The notes: a model not told the origin generated them from the sequence alone. A stretch of 64,000 nucleotides of DNA from Enoplolaimus lenunculus (GCA_030248215.1 JASANG010003793.1:17037-81036); one strand, 5' to 3'. Numbered from the stretch's first letter, positions 1-12,410 are shown. Numbers and translations: made by a program.

Positions 1-718
1 TATGGGTGGTTCGGTTTGCGCGCAGATTTCGGTGATTGGCAACTTGAAGGGACACTTAAGCTTAAGGTGCTCGGCTGGATTTCCCTTCTTCGGTGGAATA
101 CTTTTGAGCTAAGTGAAGTTGCTGTCTCGAAAGATGTGTACAATCTGACTCAGTTATATTGGGGAGACTACTGATTTTGCGGATCCCCCGTGATTCCCTG
201 TGTTGGTGACTTTGGAACGAACCTACCCCAGTCGCGGGCCTAGCATACTACATCGCATTCGAACATTTTTCAACCGCATAAGCAGAAAGTTGCCGAGGGT
301 AGGCGGCGCCTTTTTACTTTCTGACTTATACTTATCAGACCGCTATATCTAACAATTTGTCGCCCAGAGTATATTATGAGTGCAAACTGTGTACACAAAT
401 AAAATAGCCATTAGGCACGACCAATAAGGTTTTATAGTCAAACCGCCAAGTCGGTAACTAGAGAGAGGCTAAGGGGGCTTAGCCGCCCATGAAAATTTAG
501 CCCCTCTGAAAAATTGTCAATTTTGCTTCTAAGTTATCCATAATCTTTGTATGCCTCTCCTAAAAATGGTTAGCTCCACTTGCAAGGTGGCCTAGCTGCG
601 GGCCTGCGAACCAAGCGGTGATTGTATTAAATGAATCTCATCCAAGGTCACCGCGGCTCGAATCCTAGCTTGAACTTAGATCTTCAGATGAAATGAAAAA
701 AACTTCATTCATTGATAC
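1..718. other. Non-coding flank, element fragments
   Basis: No coding exon is visible; in particular the rest of the C2 domain expected downstream of the exon at 719-1402 is not here. About 455-607 resembles 19627-19829: both have a GGCTA-rich start, 'agcccc...gaaaaatt' segments, a 'gcaaggtg' block and an end near 'gggcctg', so it is a dispersed repeat. About 600-670 ends in a B-box-like 'ggctcgaatcctagc', like the tRNA-derived units elsewhere in the window. Confidence 0.5.
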
Positions 719-1402
719 CTTTGCAGGTAAATGTGACGCACGGATCAAATGTAACATTAGCACTCGATGGATGTAGTCGTAGCGTAACGCGAAGCTTAGT
801 GTTCCCCGGAAACAAGACACTTGTGATTTATCGAGGTCTACGTCGAATTTGATTGGATAATACCCGGCCGAGGATGTCACACCGTTCGCCTCCTGTCGAC
901 TATAGCTGTCAAACCGTGCAGACAGAATATGCGTTGGTGTTGATGTTGCCACTGTTGCTGTTTCTGTTCCTGATGTCGTTGCTTCTGTTCTTAGTGTTGT
1001 TTGTGCGTCTGGCGCTGTACTTGCAGTTATTGCTGTTGTTGTCGCTGATGTTGCTGTTGTTGATGTGGCTGCTGTTGCTTTTGTTGTTGTTCCTGTTGCA
1101 GTTGTTGCTGAATTGCAATCATTAGTTACATCAGAACTAATTACATTGTCCGAACATGATGCTGGGTTGAACGTAGATGGTGCTATATCATGGCGATAAG
1201 GAGCGGTGGAACTCGAGGGGCGACACGAGTCGCTAGAGTCTGGGCCATTGATACAAATGTCCGGTAAGGCTTGGTTGTTGCGGTTGTTTGTAGTGTGAGA
1301 TCGACAACTTGTTTGGGGTCTGGAACCAGGCATGACGTTGCTTGAGACATCATCGTCTGTCAATCGATCCATGAGCAGTCCTTCGGTGCTCACTTGGTGC
1401 AA
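719..1402 (-). CDS. Synaptotagmin-like internal exon (linker plus start of C2A)
   Basis: An open exon of 228 codons in phase 0, bounded on the minus strand by an acceptor (TTTCAG before 1402) and a donor (AAG|GTATCA at 718). The first ~165 residues are low-complexity Ser/Thr/Ala/Asn. The last ~35 contain GTLSFALRYDY followed by LHLIRASHLPAK. This is the first and second beta strands of a synaptotagmin C2A domain (pattern G-x-L-x-F-x-L-x-Y-x...A-x-x-LPAK), closest in feel to the Syt3/5/6/10 group. In that family two C2 domains bind Ca2+ and phospholipid to drive vesicle fusion. The Ca2+-binding aspartates would lie in the next exon, which is outside the window to the left. There is no start Met; the transmembrane segment must come from an upstream exon, perhaps 35009-35327. 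The Thr/Ala tract comes from an imperfect GTT/GCT trinucleotide run and may vary in length. The family call is from the motif only. Confidence 0.62.
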
Positions 1403-1792
1403 CTGAAATTACAAACTTTGATCATTCAATTAAAGCATCGGTGAAATTTATGAACCGAATTTTTAATTTCTACAGCTCAATTTCAAAATGTGACCATGTC
1501 GTCTCTTGGTTGGGCGTTCAAATTCCCACAACATGATCCAATATTAGTGTAAAATAACAAGTTTACACTTAGAGAATGCTACATTGAATTTTCCAGCTTT
1601 GAGATTGAATTCAACGGAAATAATTTATCTTCAACTCAACGTGCAATAATTGCTGTCAGTTGCAAGTTTAAATGCATTTCGAATCGATGTATGAACATGC
1701 AAAACATCAGTGAGCGCCGTATGTTAAGTTTTAGCATATGCAGCGGACGATTACATTTAACAAGAGTATACCACTGGGTCCACCGAAAAGTT
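1403..1792. other. Intron or intergenic, nothing recognised
   Basis: AT-rich DNA directly upstream of the synaptotagmin-like exon. No exon, repeat or RNA recognised. Confidence 0.4.
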
Positions 1793-2125
1793 GTCAATGT
1801 ATAGATCAGGGAGGTAATAGTAGTATAAGCATTTTACTGACACTAAGTATAACACAATAGTATAAGCATATTACTAAAAGTCTAAGACAGTCGTATAAGC
1901 ATATTCCTAAGCCTAAGTCTAAGACAGTAGTATAAGCATATTCCTAAGCCTAAGTCTAGGACAGTACTGTAAGGATATTCCGAAGCATGAGCCTAAGACA
2001 GTAGTATAAGTATATTCCTAAGCGCATGCCAAGCCAAAGTTTAAGCAAAAGGTTCGTTTAATGTTTAACTTTTATCCATAGCAGTCCCACCGAAAAATGG
2101 TCCGCCCCTGATCGATACATGGGTC
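1793..2125. mobile_element. TTAGGC-core TIR element, family 1, copy a
   Basis: The ends are inverted repeats: left 'gtcaatgtatagatcaggg', right 'ccctgatcgatacatgggtc' read toward the end. The core holds several degenerate 'cctaagcctaagtct' tracts with 'agtataagcatattc' between them, repeated about five times. No coding capacity. Longer than other copies because the internal tract is expanded. Confidence 0.72.
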
Positions 2126-2695
2126 AACAAATGCGGGGTGGTGTTCGGTTAAAACAGAACACGCGCTGGTACAGGTTGTACCGTTCAAGATGAGGTAAGT
2201 TGTATATTATTTTTCAAAGTCGTTCTCGTTTCGTGGTAGGCGTATGTTTGTTACATATTCAGGCATTTTGATAAAGAGATCCTTGACACTGGCCACAAGG
2301 GGAAGAATCAAAGGCACTTTGGTTAAAAGTACATAAGAATCAATCATACATGGTACACTCACTTTCTTTATCTTTGGTGATTGTGCGGCTTTTTCAAGCT
2401 TATTTCCCATAACATATCGATAAAATTAGCATTGACTTTTTTTAATTTAGTAAAGAAATTTCTCAGCAAAACCAATTAAATTGAAACTAATTACATCAAG
2501 AGTATACACACCATCTTCGAACAGGAGCGTATTCAGCGAGAAATTTAGAGGACCATCCCGGTTTGGTTGTGATTAATGTAAAGAAATTTTTGATGTCAGA
2601 TGGTACTTAACGCTGTTTGTCTATTGTTAAATTTATGCATCATCCACATTAATTATTGTTTGCCGTGTGGAAGATCCAAATACAATTCCACACCA
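2126..2695. other. Non-coding, nothing recognised
   Basis: AT-rich sequence between two elements. A 67-codon minus-strand open frame at 2207-2410 has no usable flanking splice sites and no recognised domain. Confidence 0.4.
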
Positions 2696-2843
2696 CAGGC
2701 TGCAACCGGAGGCGAAAAACACCGGAGCCGGAGGTGGACAAAACTTGCCGCGGCCGGAGGTAAATTCAGCGGTAAAAATTCTACTGGAGTCTTAGAGATC
2801 GACTTTCTGCAGGAGCCGGAGGCAGACCTTCGGTTGTACTCTG
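2696..2843. mobile_element. hAT-like non-autonomous element, family 5, short copy
   Basis: Begins CAGGCTGCAACCGG and ends CGGTTGTACTCTG, an inverted pair shared with longer copies at 5202, 11214, 24150 and 37762. The interior is rich in 'gccggagg'. Flanking 8-mers match at only four positions, so the target duplication is decayed. CAGGG-type termini with 8-bp duplications are typical of hAT transposons; the assignment is inferred. Confidence 0.6.
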
Positions 2844-4704
2844 GTACACATCTTCAAAACTTTGTTTAATTGCAGCTGGAAAAACTAGCAAATGTGAACA
2901 GGGTTTTTTTGAAAAGAATAACTCAAAAATAATTAATGAAACGATTTGTAACGCGAGTTGGTACAGAAAAGTTGAGCGATTTGATTATCGTTCGAGTCAT
3001 TTGCTACTATCGTAAATCAAAGCCACTTTTAAACGCAAGATAAACAGAAGTCAATTTTAACTGCGTCAATTGAACTGTCTTCTGAATTATTTACGCCACA
3101 GCTTCGAAGTAACTCATTCGTATGACGATTTGAAAGTAATAACGCGAATAGTTTGGGCACGCCATGGGTGGTGCAGAGTGAAATTTCGCAGAAGGTGAAA
3201 CAGGTTTTGGGTCAATGGGCTGCAGATTTCTGCAAATACATGAAGAGCCCATATTCGCAAATGCGTATAACACCTGTCACCGGTTAGAGATAGGTTTACA
3301 AACTGACAAACATCTGCAATTGCGAAAGTCTCGTTTGAGAATATGGGTTTGTTATTAGAGTAAATTTGTATAAAAAATTAAATTTAGCAAATAAAATTTG
3401 AAATTCAAAAACAAAAACGTGAAGTTCGTTGGCTACACTGTTTCCAAGAGTATGAGCCTTCCTATTTTTTGATATTCTCTAAAATTGTTTTAGCTCTGTT
3501 GCGATTATAAACTGTGTATCAGTATTAGAACGGTACTATATATACTTATAGTGCGGAGACGTACGTCACCAATCTATTGCCGTCCGTCGTCGTATGTTGG
3601 CGTCCTCATACGATTGCTTACGGTGAAGAACTGTGACGTACGGTGACGGTCGGAAACAGAAGGCGACGGACGGCAACAAAAGGCGACGGACGGTGTCGTA
3701 CAGCGTACGCTGACGAATGGCTGCGTCCGTACGGCATTAGGCGACGGACTACGCCGGAAAACATTAAAAACCATAAAAAGGATAGTGAAACCATTTATGG
3801 TGGCGCTTTCGTTTCCGGCGCCGCTCAACATTGTACAAAAAAACCCAAGCGGTGTCCGGCGGCTCCAAACTCCCATTCTTAAGTACTTTTTTCGCATCAT
3901 TACTGTCGCAACAAAGAAGAATAATCGCATAAAAGTAAACGGGTGTCGCTAACACACCTAAAACCCACAAAAAAACTAAAATTTCGTATTGGAATTTAGA
4001 CGTTTTGATGCAAAAAATACACTGGTTACCTGCTCGCGTCGCTCGTGAATTTTTTTAGCTATTGTACCTAAAGGCATATTGCTCAAGGTGAGATGGCTAT
4101 AACCTTGCTGTGCCAGACTGAACAATTAATTGGAACAACGAGAAAAAGCTGTTTCCATACGTCCCTGTCTGTGTTTCTCTGACGCTTACAAACAATACTC
4201 GTTTTGAAAACCTCTATTTAACGCGACTCAGTTAGCGGAAACAAGCATATAAGCAGCGAATTCAACTTCAAACAGATGTCCTACGCATTCAAACTAACTG
4301 TCCGCGTTTCTAGATCGTCTTCTATATCAAAGTCAAAACAACAAATTACTTGAATTGGCGAAAATAATGAAATTTTAATGAGATTGCACAAACTGTACCT
4401 CTGTGTATGGTTTGTGGCTTGTGATTTTTTCTTTACTGTATGTAAAGCTAAAATTATATGACCCGACTAAAACAAAAATATTTATTCAACTCAGCACAGT
4501 TTGAGCTCGAAAATGAATCCAGCGCGTGTTGCGTTTAAAGTGTAATTCAACACACTTTACGAGGTAATTTATGGATTGTTTCACTTTTTAATGCTATACC
4601 AGAATGTGGTTGTTCGAACTAAGCTAATATTTTCGCAGTATTCCCGCTTGCTAAATTTACGCTGTCTTTCTCGTGTGTCCGTATTCTCAAATGTGTTAAA
4701 TGCA
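2844..4704. other. Non-coding; CGACGG-rich repeat inside
   Basis: About 3540-3800 is a GC-rich island of words such as 'ggcgacggacgg', including two back-to-back ~21-bp copies near 3657-3695. It ends near 'ttatggtggcgctttc'. A related patch lies at 47765-47925, where the mirrored 'tatagcgccaccatag' ends it, so this is a dispersed element. The rest shows no recognisable feature. Confidence 0.45.
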
Positions 4705-4903
4705 CACTGCAAAAAATGGAAGTCAAATTGACTCTCTCCGAAATAGGCTTTTCCTGATTACTCAAACTGAGTCAAAATTCGACTCCGTCAGAGTCAAATT
4801 GAGTCGAATTTGACTCAGGCTGAGTCGAATTTTGACTCAGTTTGAGTAATCAGGTAAAGCCTATTTCGGACAGAGTCAATTTGACTCACCATTTTTTGCA
4901 GTA
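4705..4903. mobile_element. Foldback MITE, family 3 (CACTGCAAAAAATGG ends), copy a
   Basis: A near-perfect long palindrome. It starts CACTGCAAAAAATGG and ends CCATTTTTTGCAGT, with arms of roughly 90 bp built from the word 'gagtcaaattgactc' and 'ccgaaataggc'. The centre is tandem 'gagtcgaattttgactcag' words. No coding capacity. Other copies at 11880 and 28857 are flanked by TA, which suggests mobilisation by a Tc1/mariner-type transposase. Confidence 0.82.
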
Positions 4904-5201
4904 TAGTGACTCGAATAAGAAAGGTTTGACTGATATTTATTTCGTCTCTCCCTGACTAAACCCATTCTGACATTCTGGAACCTATTGCCATTCATTTTTC
5001 AACCTACTACTGGTATTTTGACCCGATATCTTACACTTATGTAGTTGTCTAAGATTTAACTAAGTACCTTGTCTTAGAAACATACTTTTATTACTCGTGA
5101 CCGCTGCTTTGAATATAAGTAACATACGCTTCGAACATCAAATCATTGCTGAACTTTGGTTCAAGCAGAAAACATTTGAGCAACTGAATTACTGTAATTA
5201 G

Positions 5202-5577
5202 CAGGGTGCCACTGGAGCTAAAAATACCGGAGCAAAACCAGAGGTCAACAAAATTTGCCGCAACCGGAAGTGAAGCTGAAAATGAAGCGAAATTGACTTA
5301 AAATAATGTTTGATTTGCTAATTTTTGCAAATATCTGTGCGAAGTTGAGTATATCTTTTGATTTTACTCGTATTTTTTGCAAAATCTCGGTAACTTTTTC
5401 TCAAAATTGAACCAAAGGTTGAAACGAAACGCTCCAAACAAATAAATTTTCAAAAACTGTACAAAAATTTTACAACGAAAATTGCCGGAACTTCAGACAG
5501 AAATTCTATCTGTGCCGGAGCCAGAGCCGGAGGTCGATTTTTTGCCTGAACCGAGGGAAACCTCTCGTTGCACCCTG
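5202..5577. mobile_element. hAT-like non-autonomous element, family 5
   Basis: Starts CAGGGTGCCACTGG and ends TCGTTGCACCCTG. The flanking 8-mers gtaattag and gtacttaa match at 6 of 8 positions, as expected for an old 8-bp target duplication. The interior holds 'gagccggaggtc' blocks near both ends and no open frame. Confidence 0.75.
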
Positions 5578-5629
5578 GTACTTAACACTTTTATGGTCTC
5601 TAATAGAACATTCTGAACTGTATCCCAAA

Positions 5630-6086
5630 TACTGTAGTGATCCGAATAAGAGGGGGACTGATATTTATTTGGCCTCTCCAGCAGGTACCCCCTTTTGTTA
5701 TTCGGTTACGGACTGTTATTTATTTTTAACCCACGCTCCGCCACCCTTCGTTACTCAGATATATATCCGGTACTGTAACTATCCGTTGAATTAAACGTTT
5801 ATTTGTCTTGCGTCAATAGCTTGAGCGATCATGCAAGGTTACTCTTTGGGATGTACTTTCAAAATTTAAGTACACATTAAAGATTCGAACTCAATTTTAT
5901 TTGTTCCTGGAGTCATTTATTCACTACAATTAGGAATAACTGACGCTTCATGGACTCTAATTAGGATTTAGGGATTCTATCCGATTACGAACTTTTGTTT
6001 TTGTTACGGACTCCTATTGATTGGGACTCAAAATGGAAACCCTCCCTCTTATTACCCCAGACTCTTTTATTCGGCTCACTACAGTA
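5630..6086 (+). mobile_element. TA-flanked MITE, family 2, copy a
   Basis: Left end TACTGTAGTGATCCGAATAA, right end a match to TTATTCGGCTCACTACAGTA. About 457 bp. Family-diagnostic interior: 'ttatttggcctctcc', 'ttattcggttacggactgtt', 'ccgttgaattaaacgt', 'agcttgagcgat', then repeated 'ggactct' words. No transposase. TA at both edges. Confidence 0.85.
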
Positions 6087-6964
6087 CAGACTCTAATTAT
6101 GGATTCAAGCCCATCCGTTCAAAACCTTACGATTGTCACACTGCTTTATTTGTTCGTAATTTATGTGTAACAGGTGTGAACAACACAACCCGTTCTCAGG
6201 TTAATATTTATAAACCAGTATCTGGTTGAATAGAACAAAATATAGTAAAATCTTTGTCTGTAATGTTGTCAAAAGGAACTGCCAACGCTTTACCCTTATT
6301 CGGTTCTTGTCAATAGGATAAAATAATTAATTTCTTTTGGCGATAATTCAATTTTAGTAAATATATTTGCGAAAGGAGCAGAAAATACACAGAAAGAATA
6401 AACCATAAAAAACAGGTGTATTTATGTATGTAATGATGTGAGACATGCTTGTCCTAAAACGCATATGCAATCCACGTACTGCATTGGATGTTGCACGCTT
6501 TGGCGCAATGGTACAGTGTCCGCTTGAAACTCGGAACGCCTTGTTAGATCCGTAGCCCACACCGCGCATGCATTTCCAGTCGATTCGTAAAAAATAATGA
6601 AATTTGTTGGCGTTTTTTGGATAACCAAGCTTATTTATCTTTTAAGCTTATAATTAGAAAAAAATTATTCAACAATATTATAATCGAAGACACTCATTAA
6701 TCCTTAGTTCTAAAACTGGTAGTCAATCATATCTTGGATTGACATCTGTATCCATTTTTTGAAATGTTGTCAGGGGCGGACAACAGAGAAACCTCCGTCC
6801 CTTCAACAAACGCATGCGTCGTTTGGCCGAAATTATTACGAATTTGCCAATTCCAAACGTGTCCTTATCGGCTGTACTGACATTTTTTGATTGCGAACCA
6901 TGGTATATCGAAACCAAATAAGGATCGATTCATGTTTAAGCAGCGAGCGCTTTAGAGACTCATT
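6087..6964. other. Non-coding; tRNA-derived unit
   Basis: About 6435-6580 resembles 28325-28525: a shared 'gtgagacatgcttg' block followed by a tRNA-like 'ggcgcaatggtacagtgtccgc' D-arm/A-box region. This copy has lost the B box. Nothing else recognised. Confidence 0.45.
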
Positions 6965-7123
6965 GGCCAATATAAAGAACAGGGGCGGAACAGTATTATA
7001 ACCATATTCCTAATCCTAAGCGTAAGCCTAAGCCTAAACCAAGTAAAAAATAGTCTAAAGCTTAAGCTTTACTATATTCTAGTCCCACAGACAAACGTTC
7101 CGCCCATGATCTTTACATGGGTC
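6965..7123. mobile_element. TTAGGC-core TIR element, family 1, copy b
   Basis: Left end 'ggccaatataaagaacagg', right end matching 'gatctttacatgggtc'. The core contains 'cctaatcctaagcgtaagcc' and then 'agcttaagctttactatattc'. About 159 bp, non-coding. Confidence 0.8.
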
Positions 7124-7309
7124 GACACATTTTAGACAAATAAAACCTTAAAACAGCCCAACAAAACGCAACTATAAATAACTCAACACCGATTGATTTC
7201 AAACAGGTATAAAAGCACCGTTCAACGGAAATCACTGTCTGGCGTAAATTGTCTTTAGTTTTACGCAGCCAATCAGAAAATGCGCAGACATATAAAATAC
7301 CCATCGTCC

Positions 7310-8170
7310 AATCGTTGAAGCAGCACTTTTAGTTGCACTGCCAATCGGGCCCATGTTACTTTAACGGGCGTCCAACTTTGTGCTGGATCAATAAAAGAGT
7401 AGGTTTAGATTCTAGATTACACTTTTTTGTTTGCGCTTAGGCTTAGGCTTAACCGTCATAGCAGCACTTTTATACGCACTGCCAATCGGGCCCGTGTTAC
7501 TTTAACGGGCGTCCAGCTTTCTGGTGGATCTATAAAAGAGTAGATTTAGATTCTAGATTACATTTTTTGTGTAGGCTTAGGCTTAGGCTTAGGCTTAGGA
7601 ACACATTTTTGCAAGGCTTATGCTTAGGCTTAGGCTTAGGCTTCGCGGCCGAGGGGATATAGTAAAGGTAGATTAAAGGGTTTGGAAATTTTGGAAATGT
7701 TATAGATGGAGTTTTTTTTCGGTGTTGTATAATTGGAACCGTCATAGCAGCACTTTTATACGCACTGCCAATCGGGCCCGTGTTACTTACTTCGCTCACT
7801 AGAGCGACTCGCGCCATTTTTCACGCTACCATGTGCGAGCTAAGCTGCTTGGTGTATCTTCTCTATTTCTGCTTTTTCCCAAAAGGCCCCTTTTCCCTCC
7901 CTTAAAAAGATAATTCTAAATTTTAAATTCCGGACTAAAAACAATTCTTACGATTTTTTCTCACTTCCTTCTTATATACCTCCTACTACACCCACAAAAT
8001 TAGACGGGCGATCCAGCTTTCTGGTGGATCTATCCTTCTCCCTTCACACATCCTCCCTAACACAAAGATCCCATTTATACACAACCCCCCAAAAAAAAAA
8101 GAGTAGTATTTAGATTCTAGATTATTTTTTGTAGGCTTACGGGCCTTAGGCTTAGGCTAAAATAAATCTT
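7310..8170. mobile_element. Nested, rearranged family-6 TTAGGC elements
   Basis: The module 'agcagcacttttatacgcac' + 'tgccaatcgggcccgtgtta' occurs three times (about 7318, 7455, 7743), each followed by a family-6 end ('gttactttaacgggcgtcc') and in two cases by 'ggtggatctataaaagagta' and TTAGGC runs. A fourth partial copy of the middle lies at about 8005-8160. The block is a pile of insertions and duplications of one element type. Low-complexity T/A tracts follow. Confidence 0.65.
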
Positions 8171-9001
8171 CAATACCCACTCTCAAAAAAAAACTTTATT
8201 TGTCTAACACCACGAAACACTTTTTGGAAGGACTCTACATCTATTTTACCTGCACGCAAGGCTTATGCTTGATATGGCTTAGGCTTAGGAATACGCTTTA
8301 TTCAACAAAAGTCACGATGTTTTCTGAAAAAGTTGCCGAACAACTGCGCGCATTAACGTCCCCCCCTAAAAGTAATATATACTGGCCGCCAATCGGATGC
8401 AGGTATTTTGTTGGCAATAACGTTTTTAAACTCATAAAAGAGGAAAGAAAAAATCGAAAAAAGATTAAAAAAGCGCGCGAGAGAACCAAAAAAAAAAAAA
8501 AAAAGAACCAAAAAACAAAAAAAAACCATTCTACACATAGACCTACAAAAAAAAAATTAAACTAAGCAAAATTAATTTGTTGAATGCCGCCATCGGATGG
8601 CGTGGCGTCGCTCTGCAAGTATGGCAGTAAAGCAATACACGTGTCTCTAAACGCCGACTACAATTGGAAAAGCAAAGTTTTGCTTTGCGGAGTCAGTTCT
8701 TTCGATCCTAATCCAGACTGTTAATTAATGCCGGTTGTGTTGAAGTCAAGTTGACCTGAATCTTTTGATTCAATCCGCTTTGTAATCCTGTTGGAATATT
8801 GCGAATCTCGCTTGTATAATTTTCCTGAACTTTTTTATAAACATGTTTGTGCCTTGTTGGTGTATTAGCGACAGTTCGCATAGAATTTTTTGAAGCCTTC
8901 AGGGCACATAATATAGCTTAATAGCGCACAGATTTGAATAGTTTAAGAACGTTTTGGCCCCCCTTCACAATATATAATGATGACAAAACTCACGGACGAC
9001 G
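8171..9001. other. Low-complexity and unassigned
   Basis: About 8440-8560 is A-rich with long A runs, giving an artificial lysine-rich open frame. A further TTAGGC scrap lies at about 8265-8290. Nothing coding recognised. Confidence 0.4.
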
Positions 9002-9453
9002 TACTGTAGTGACCCGAATAAGAGGGAAGGACTGATATTTATTTGGCCTCTCCAGAGGGTACCCCCCTTGTTATTCGGTTACGGACTGTTATTTATTTCT
9101 AACCCACGCTTCGTCACCCTTCGTTACTAATATATATTCGGTACTGCAATTATCCGTTGAATTAAACGTGTATTTGTCTTGTGTCAATAGCTTGAGCGAT
9201 AATACAAGGTTAAACTTAGGAATGTACTTTCAAAATTTAAGTACGCTTTAAAGTTTCGAACTCAAATTATTTGGTCCTGGAGTCGTTTATGCGCTACAAT
9301 TACAGTTAATTGACATTTATGGACTCTAATTGGGTTTAGGGACTCTATCCGCTTACGGACACTTATTAGGGAAACGGACTCCAATTGATTCGGACTCAAA
9401 ATGGGGACCCCCATCTTATTACCCGTCCCCCTCTTATTCGGGTCAATACAGTA
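9002..9453 (+). mobile_element. TA-flanked MITE, family 2, copy b
   Basis: TACTGTAGTGACCCGAATAA at the left and TTATTCGGGTCAATACAGTA at the right, with the same interior word order as the copy at 5630. About 452 bp, no coding capacity. Confidence 0.87.
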
Positions 9454-11213
9454 AGCGATGAACCAAACACAATTTTAATACTAAATCTTAAAACACCTTT
9501 GTTAATTTTTTCTCAGTTCGAGGAAGGGCATGGCCGATCTGGTGCTCTATAGATCCGCCAGTAAACCCAGGCACCTTAATATAGTTTTGATAAAACCTAA
9601 TCGGTGTGACGCTCATATTTGTAAAATAGATACAATTTTGTTAAATTTCTCAATGTTGCTTCGATAATATTGATTTTGGCCACTGGTATACCTTACACCA
9701 CAAACTTCAAACAGTCTAATCTGGAGTCCAGTTGGGCTAAAATCTGAAAGGTTCGAAAATTAGGAAGAGAAGCATTCGAAAGCGTTTATTTTGCGCATTT
9801 AATGACTGTTTATAAATACGTTCACTCGATTCAAAAATTGAATTAATTCCAACTTCTTGAGTAAATTTTAGAAATTCTGAATTAATTCAAGAAGCACACA
9901 GCAACACAGTTTTCGATCGTCCAATCAAAATCACAAGCGCAAAAAATTGAACTTGTAGCATGCAAGTTGCACGTGCTCGTTTTTGCAGTAAAAACTTGCA
10001 CGTTTGAATAGGGCTTTTATATTTAAAGATTTGCGAAAAAATAACAAATATTTATGATGGAAATGTTCTAAATTACTGCAGGTGGATCAAGTACGGAATC
10101 TCAGCAAGACGTAAGAGCCCCATTTGTCTCGAGCGATAAAAGCTTTTGTACTCGAGCACTGACAGTTTCTAGGCGAAGTTGACACGTAAAGTTGTATCTC
10201 AGAGAAGGCGAAAAATATTCTTTCTCAAGTTTCGTCTATAATCATTAAAACGTTACTACGTGCTGAACGCCATTTTACCTCAAGAAACAGATTTCCTTTA
10301 TTTTAGGGCCGTATTTACTCTACAGACAAAATTCCGAGGTTCGAATGCTTATTTGAAATTAGATTTCCGAAGAAATTGAAAACATACATGCGACGAAAAG
10401 TACGCTGTTCTTTTACACCTCCAGTTGGTTTTCGGCTCCCTCGAACACAAACTTGTGCTATTTTGTGCTTCCGCCAAGATTCGGTTGTTCCTTTTCGAGG
10501 CGTTTTAACCTGGTTACTGGTCATATATGTTTTCAAACCAGAAAATTTATCAACCATGCAAATGAATATTAGTCATACATGGATGCAACTGAACCGATAT
10601 GTTAATCCCTTCTTACGGTATGTTTAGTAGACCATGAGCAACTTAGCGCATACTGTGTACACAAAATTAATCACAATACGCTGCTTTGAACAATTAGTGC
10701 GTGTATACGCAGTGCGAAATCTCGGCAAGACGTGAGAGATCCCTTAGACTCCCGGTGTCAAGCTCCTGCAGCGGTGAAGTTTTAAACACTTACATCCCGA
10801 CAGAGACGTATTAAATCGCAATGAAATAGAAAGTATTCAAGTGAGAAAGCGTTCAATCTAAATAAATGATGTTCCGTCTCTGACATGAATCAATTTTAGT
10901 TTCCAGTAGTTCCGTCTAATTCATGGCACCAACTTCTACTGATTGTTACTGACTTCTAAAAACGTACTTAGCTTGCGCTGTACTGTTTTAGCGACATTTT
11001 TAGCCGACTAAAAGTTACTGGTTTTTACGACAAAAAATAATGAACCTTGTAAATTAAGAAATTGCCTAAAGTGAACATTATACACATCGGCCTGCAAAAA
11101 TGCAACTTTGTAAATATGTGAAGAAGTTTTCAATATGACGTATATATATTTGTATATATTTATATATACGTATATGTATATAAACAAAAATATATGTGTA
11201 TATACATATATAT
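9454..11213. other. Non-coding; two SINE-like fragments
   Basis: About 10085-10230 and 10700-10860 share 'aatctc(a/g)gcaagacgt(a/g)agag' and a tail like 'gaaagtattcaagtgagaaagcg', also seen at 53806-53970. This marks a tRNA-derived SINE family. 11145-11213 is a TA-rich microsatellite that continues at 12291. No exon recognised. Confidence 0.45.
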
Positions 11214-12290
11214 CAGGGTACAACCGGATACTGAAAACTGACGGAGCCAGAGCCGGATAAGCTAATATCCGGCCGGAGCCAGAGCCGGATATTTAATTCG
11301 CATGTCATGTTCCTTTATAGTTCGTATTCTGGTTTAGTGAACCATATTACTGTTTGAATTAATGTTTTAGGGCACTAAATATGTTTTTCGTAAATTAATT
11401 GCCTATTACTCAAAATATACCACCAGCACATACATTTTCAATTACTTATTTCCATAAATAGCTGAAATTTAAAACTAAGAACTAAAATAAAGCATAAATT
11501 GAGATATATTCGTGTGTATGCATGCAAGTCTAAGTATCTATCCCAATCTAATACTAAACCGGCATTCAAATATCAGAACGTAACTCACAATTCGTGCTTT
11601 CGTGGCCTATGTTATTCAAAGTGTTTTAGAGACCAAGATTATCGCTTTAACACGGACCATATGCCATTATTCAATGTTTATGTAAAGATTGCATTCAGTT
11701 ACAATATTTATTTGGCCTGTCTTACTTTTACGGTCGGTCATCCAGTTTTCTCAAGGTACTATAAAATAGGGGTGGCTTAGGATTAAGAGTATTGTTTTCA
11801 CTTTTTAGGCCTATAAAAAGAGTGGGCTCAGGATTAAGGTTACTATTTACGTATTTGCTGAAAATGAACATGCAAGGTACACTGCAAACAATGGTGAGTC
11901 AAATTGACTCTGTCCGAAATAGGCCAGGCGGAGTCGAACTTTGACTCAGGTTGTGTAGTCAGGAAAAGCCTATTTCGGAGAGAGTCAATTTGACTCACCA
12001 TTTTTTGCAGTGTATGAAACTGAACTTTTGACAGGCCATGTTTTTTATTCTACAGGTACCTCACCTTCAACGAATTTTGCGTTGCAAAAAAGTCTTACTA
12101 TAATCATAACGATATGGAAATGCAACACACACATATAATTGAACAATGCGTTAAGTATTAATGAATTCGGTGCGATTATTGAAAGTGCATCATCATAAAA
12201 TCGTTAATGCACCATGTGCAATACCTTGATTGGAACTACTACAGCCGGATGCCGATTTTTTGCCAGAGCCGAATATCCGGTTGCACTCTG
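11214..12290. mobile_element. Large hAT-like element (family 5) in a TA microsatellite
   Basis: Starts CAGGGTACAACCGGATACTG and ends CCGGTTGCACTCTG. Both sides are 'atatatat', a perfect 8-bp match, although the host site is a TA run and the match is therefore weakly informative. The 1.08 kb interior includes a family-3 foldback MITE (11880-12012) but no transposase. It may be one larger element or two ends brought together. Confidence 0.55.
11880..12012. mobile_element. Foldback MITE, family 3, copy b (nested)
   Basis: CACTGCAAACAATGGTGAG to CTCACCATTTTTTGCAGTG, flanked by TA on both sides. About 133 bp; shorter than copy a because the centre is deleted. Inserted within the family-5 element. 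Confidence 0.82.
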
Positions 12291-12323
12291 ATATATATAT
12301 TTATAATATATATAAATATATAT

Positions 12324-12405
<82 letters not shown>
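12291..12405. repeat. (TA)n microsatellite
   Basis: About 115 bp of almost pure TA with a few interruptions at the left. It produces spurious Tyr/Ile open frames on both strands. Confidence 0.95.

Positions 12406-12410
<5 letters not shown>

Noticed and set aside
853-1125. Plus-strand Leu-rich open frame
   Set aside because: It is the antisense of the Thr/Ala-rich linker in the synaptotagmin-like exon; the leucines come from the GTT/CTG trinucleotide tract.
2600-2869. Plus-strand 89-codon open frame
   Set aside because: Most of it lies within the short family-5 element at 2696-2843.
8200-8565. Lys-rich open frame
   Set aside because: The C-terminal half is a translated poly-A-rich low-complexity tract.
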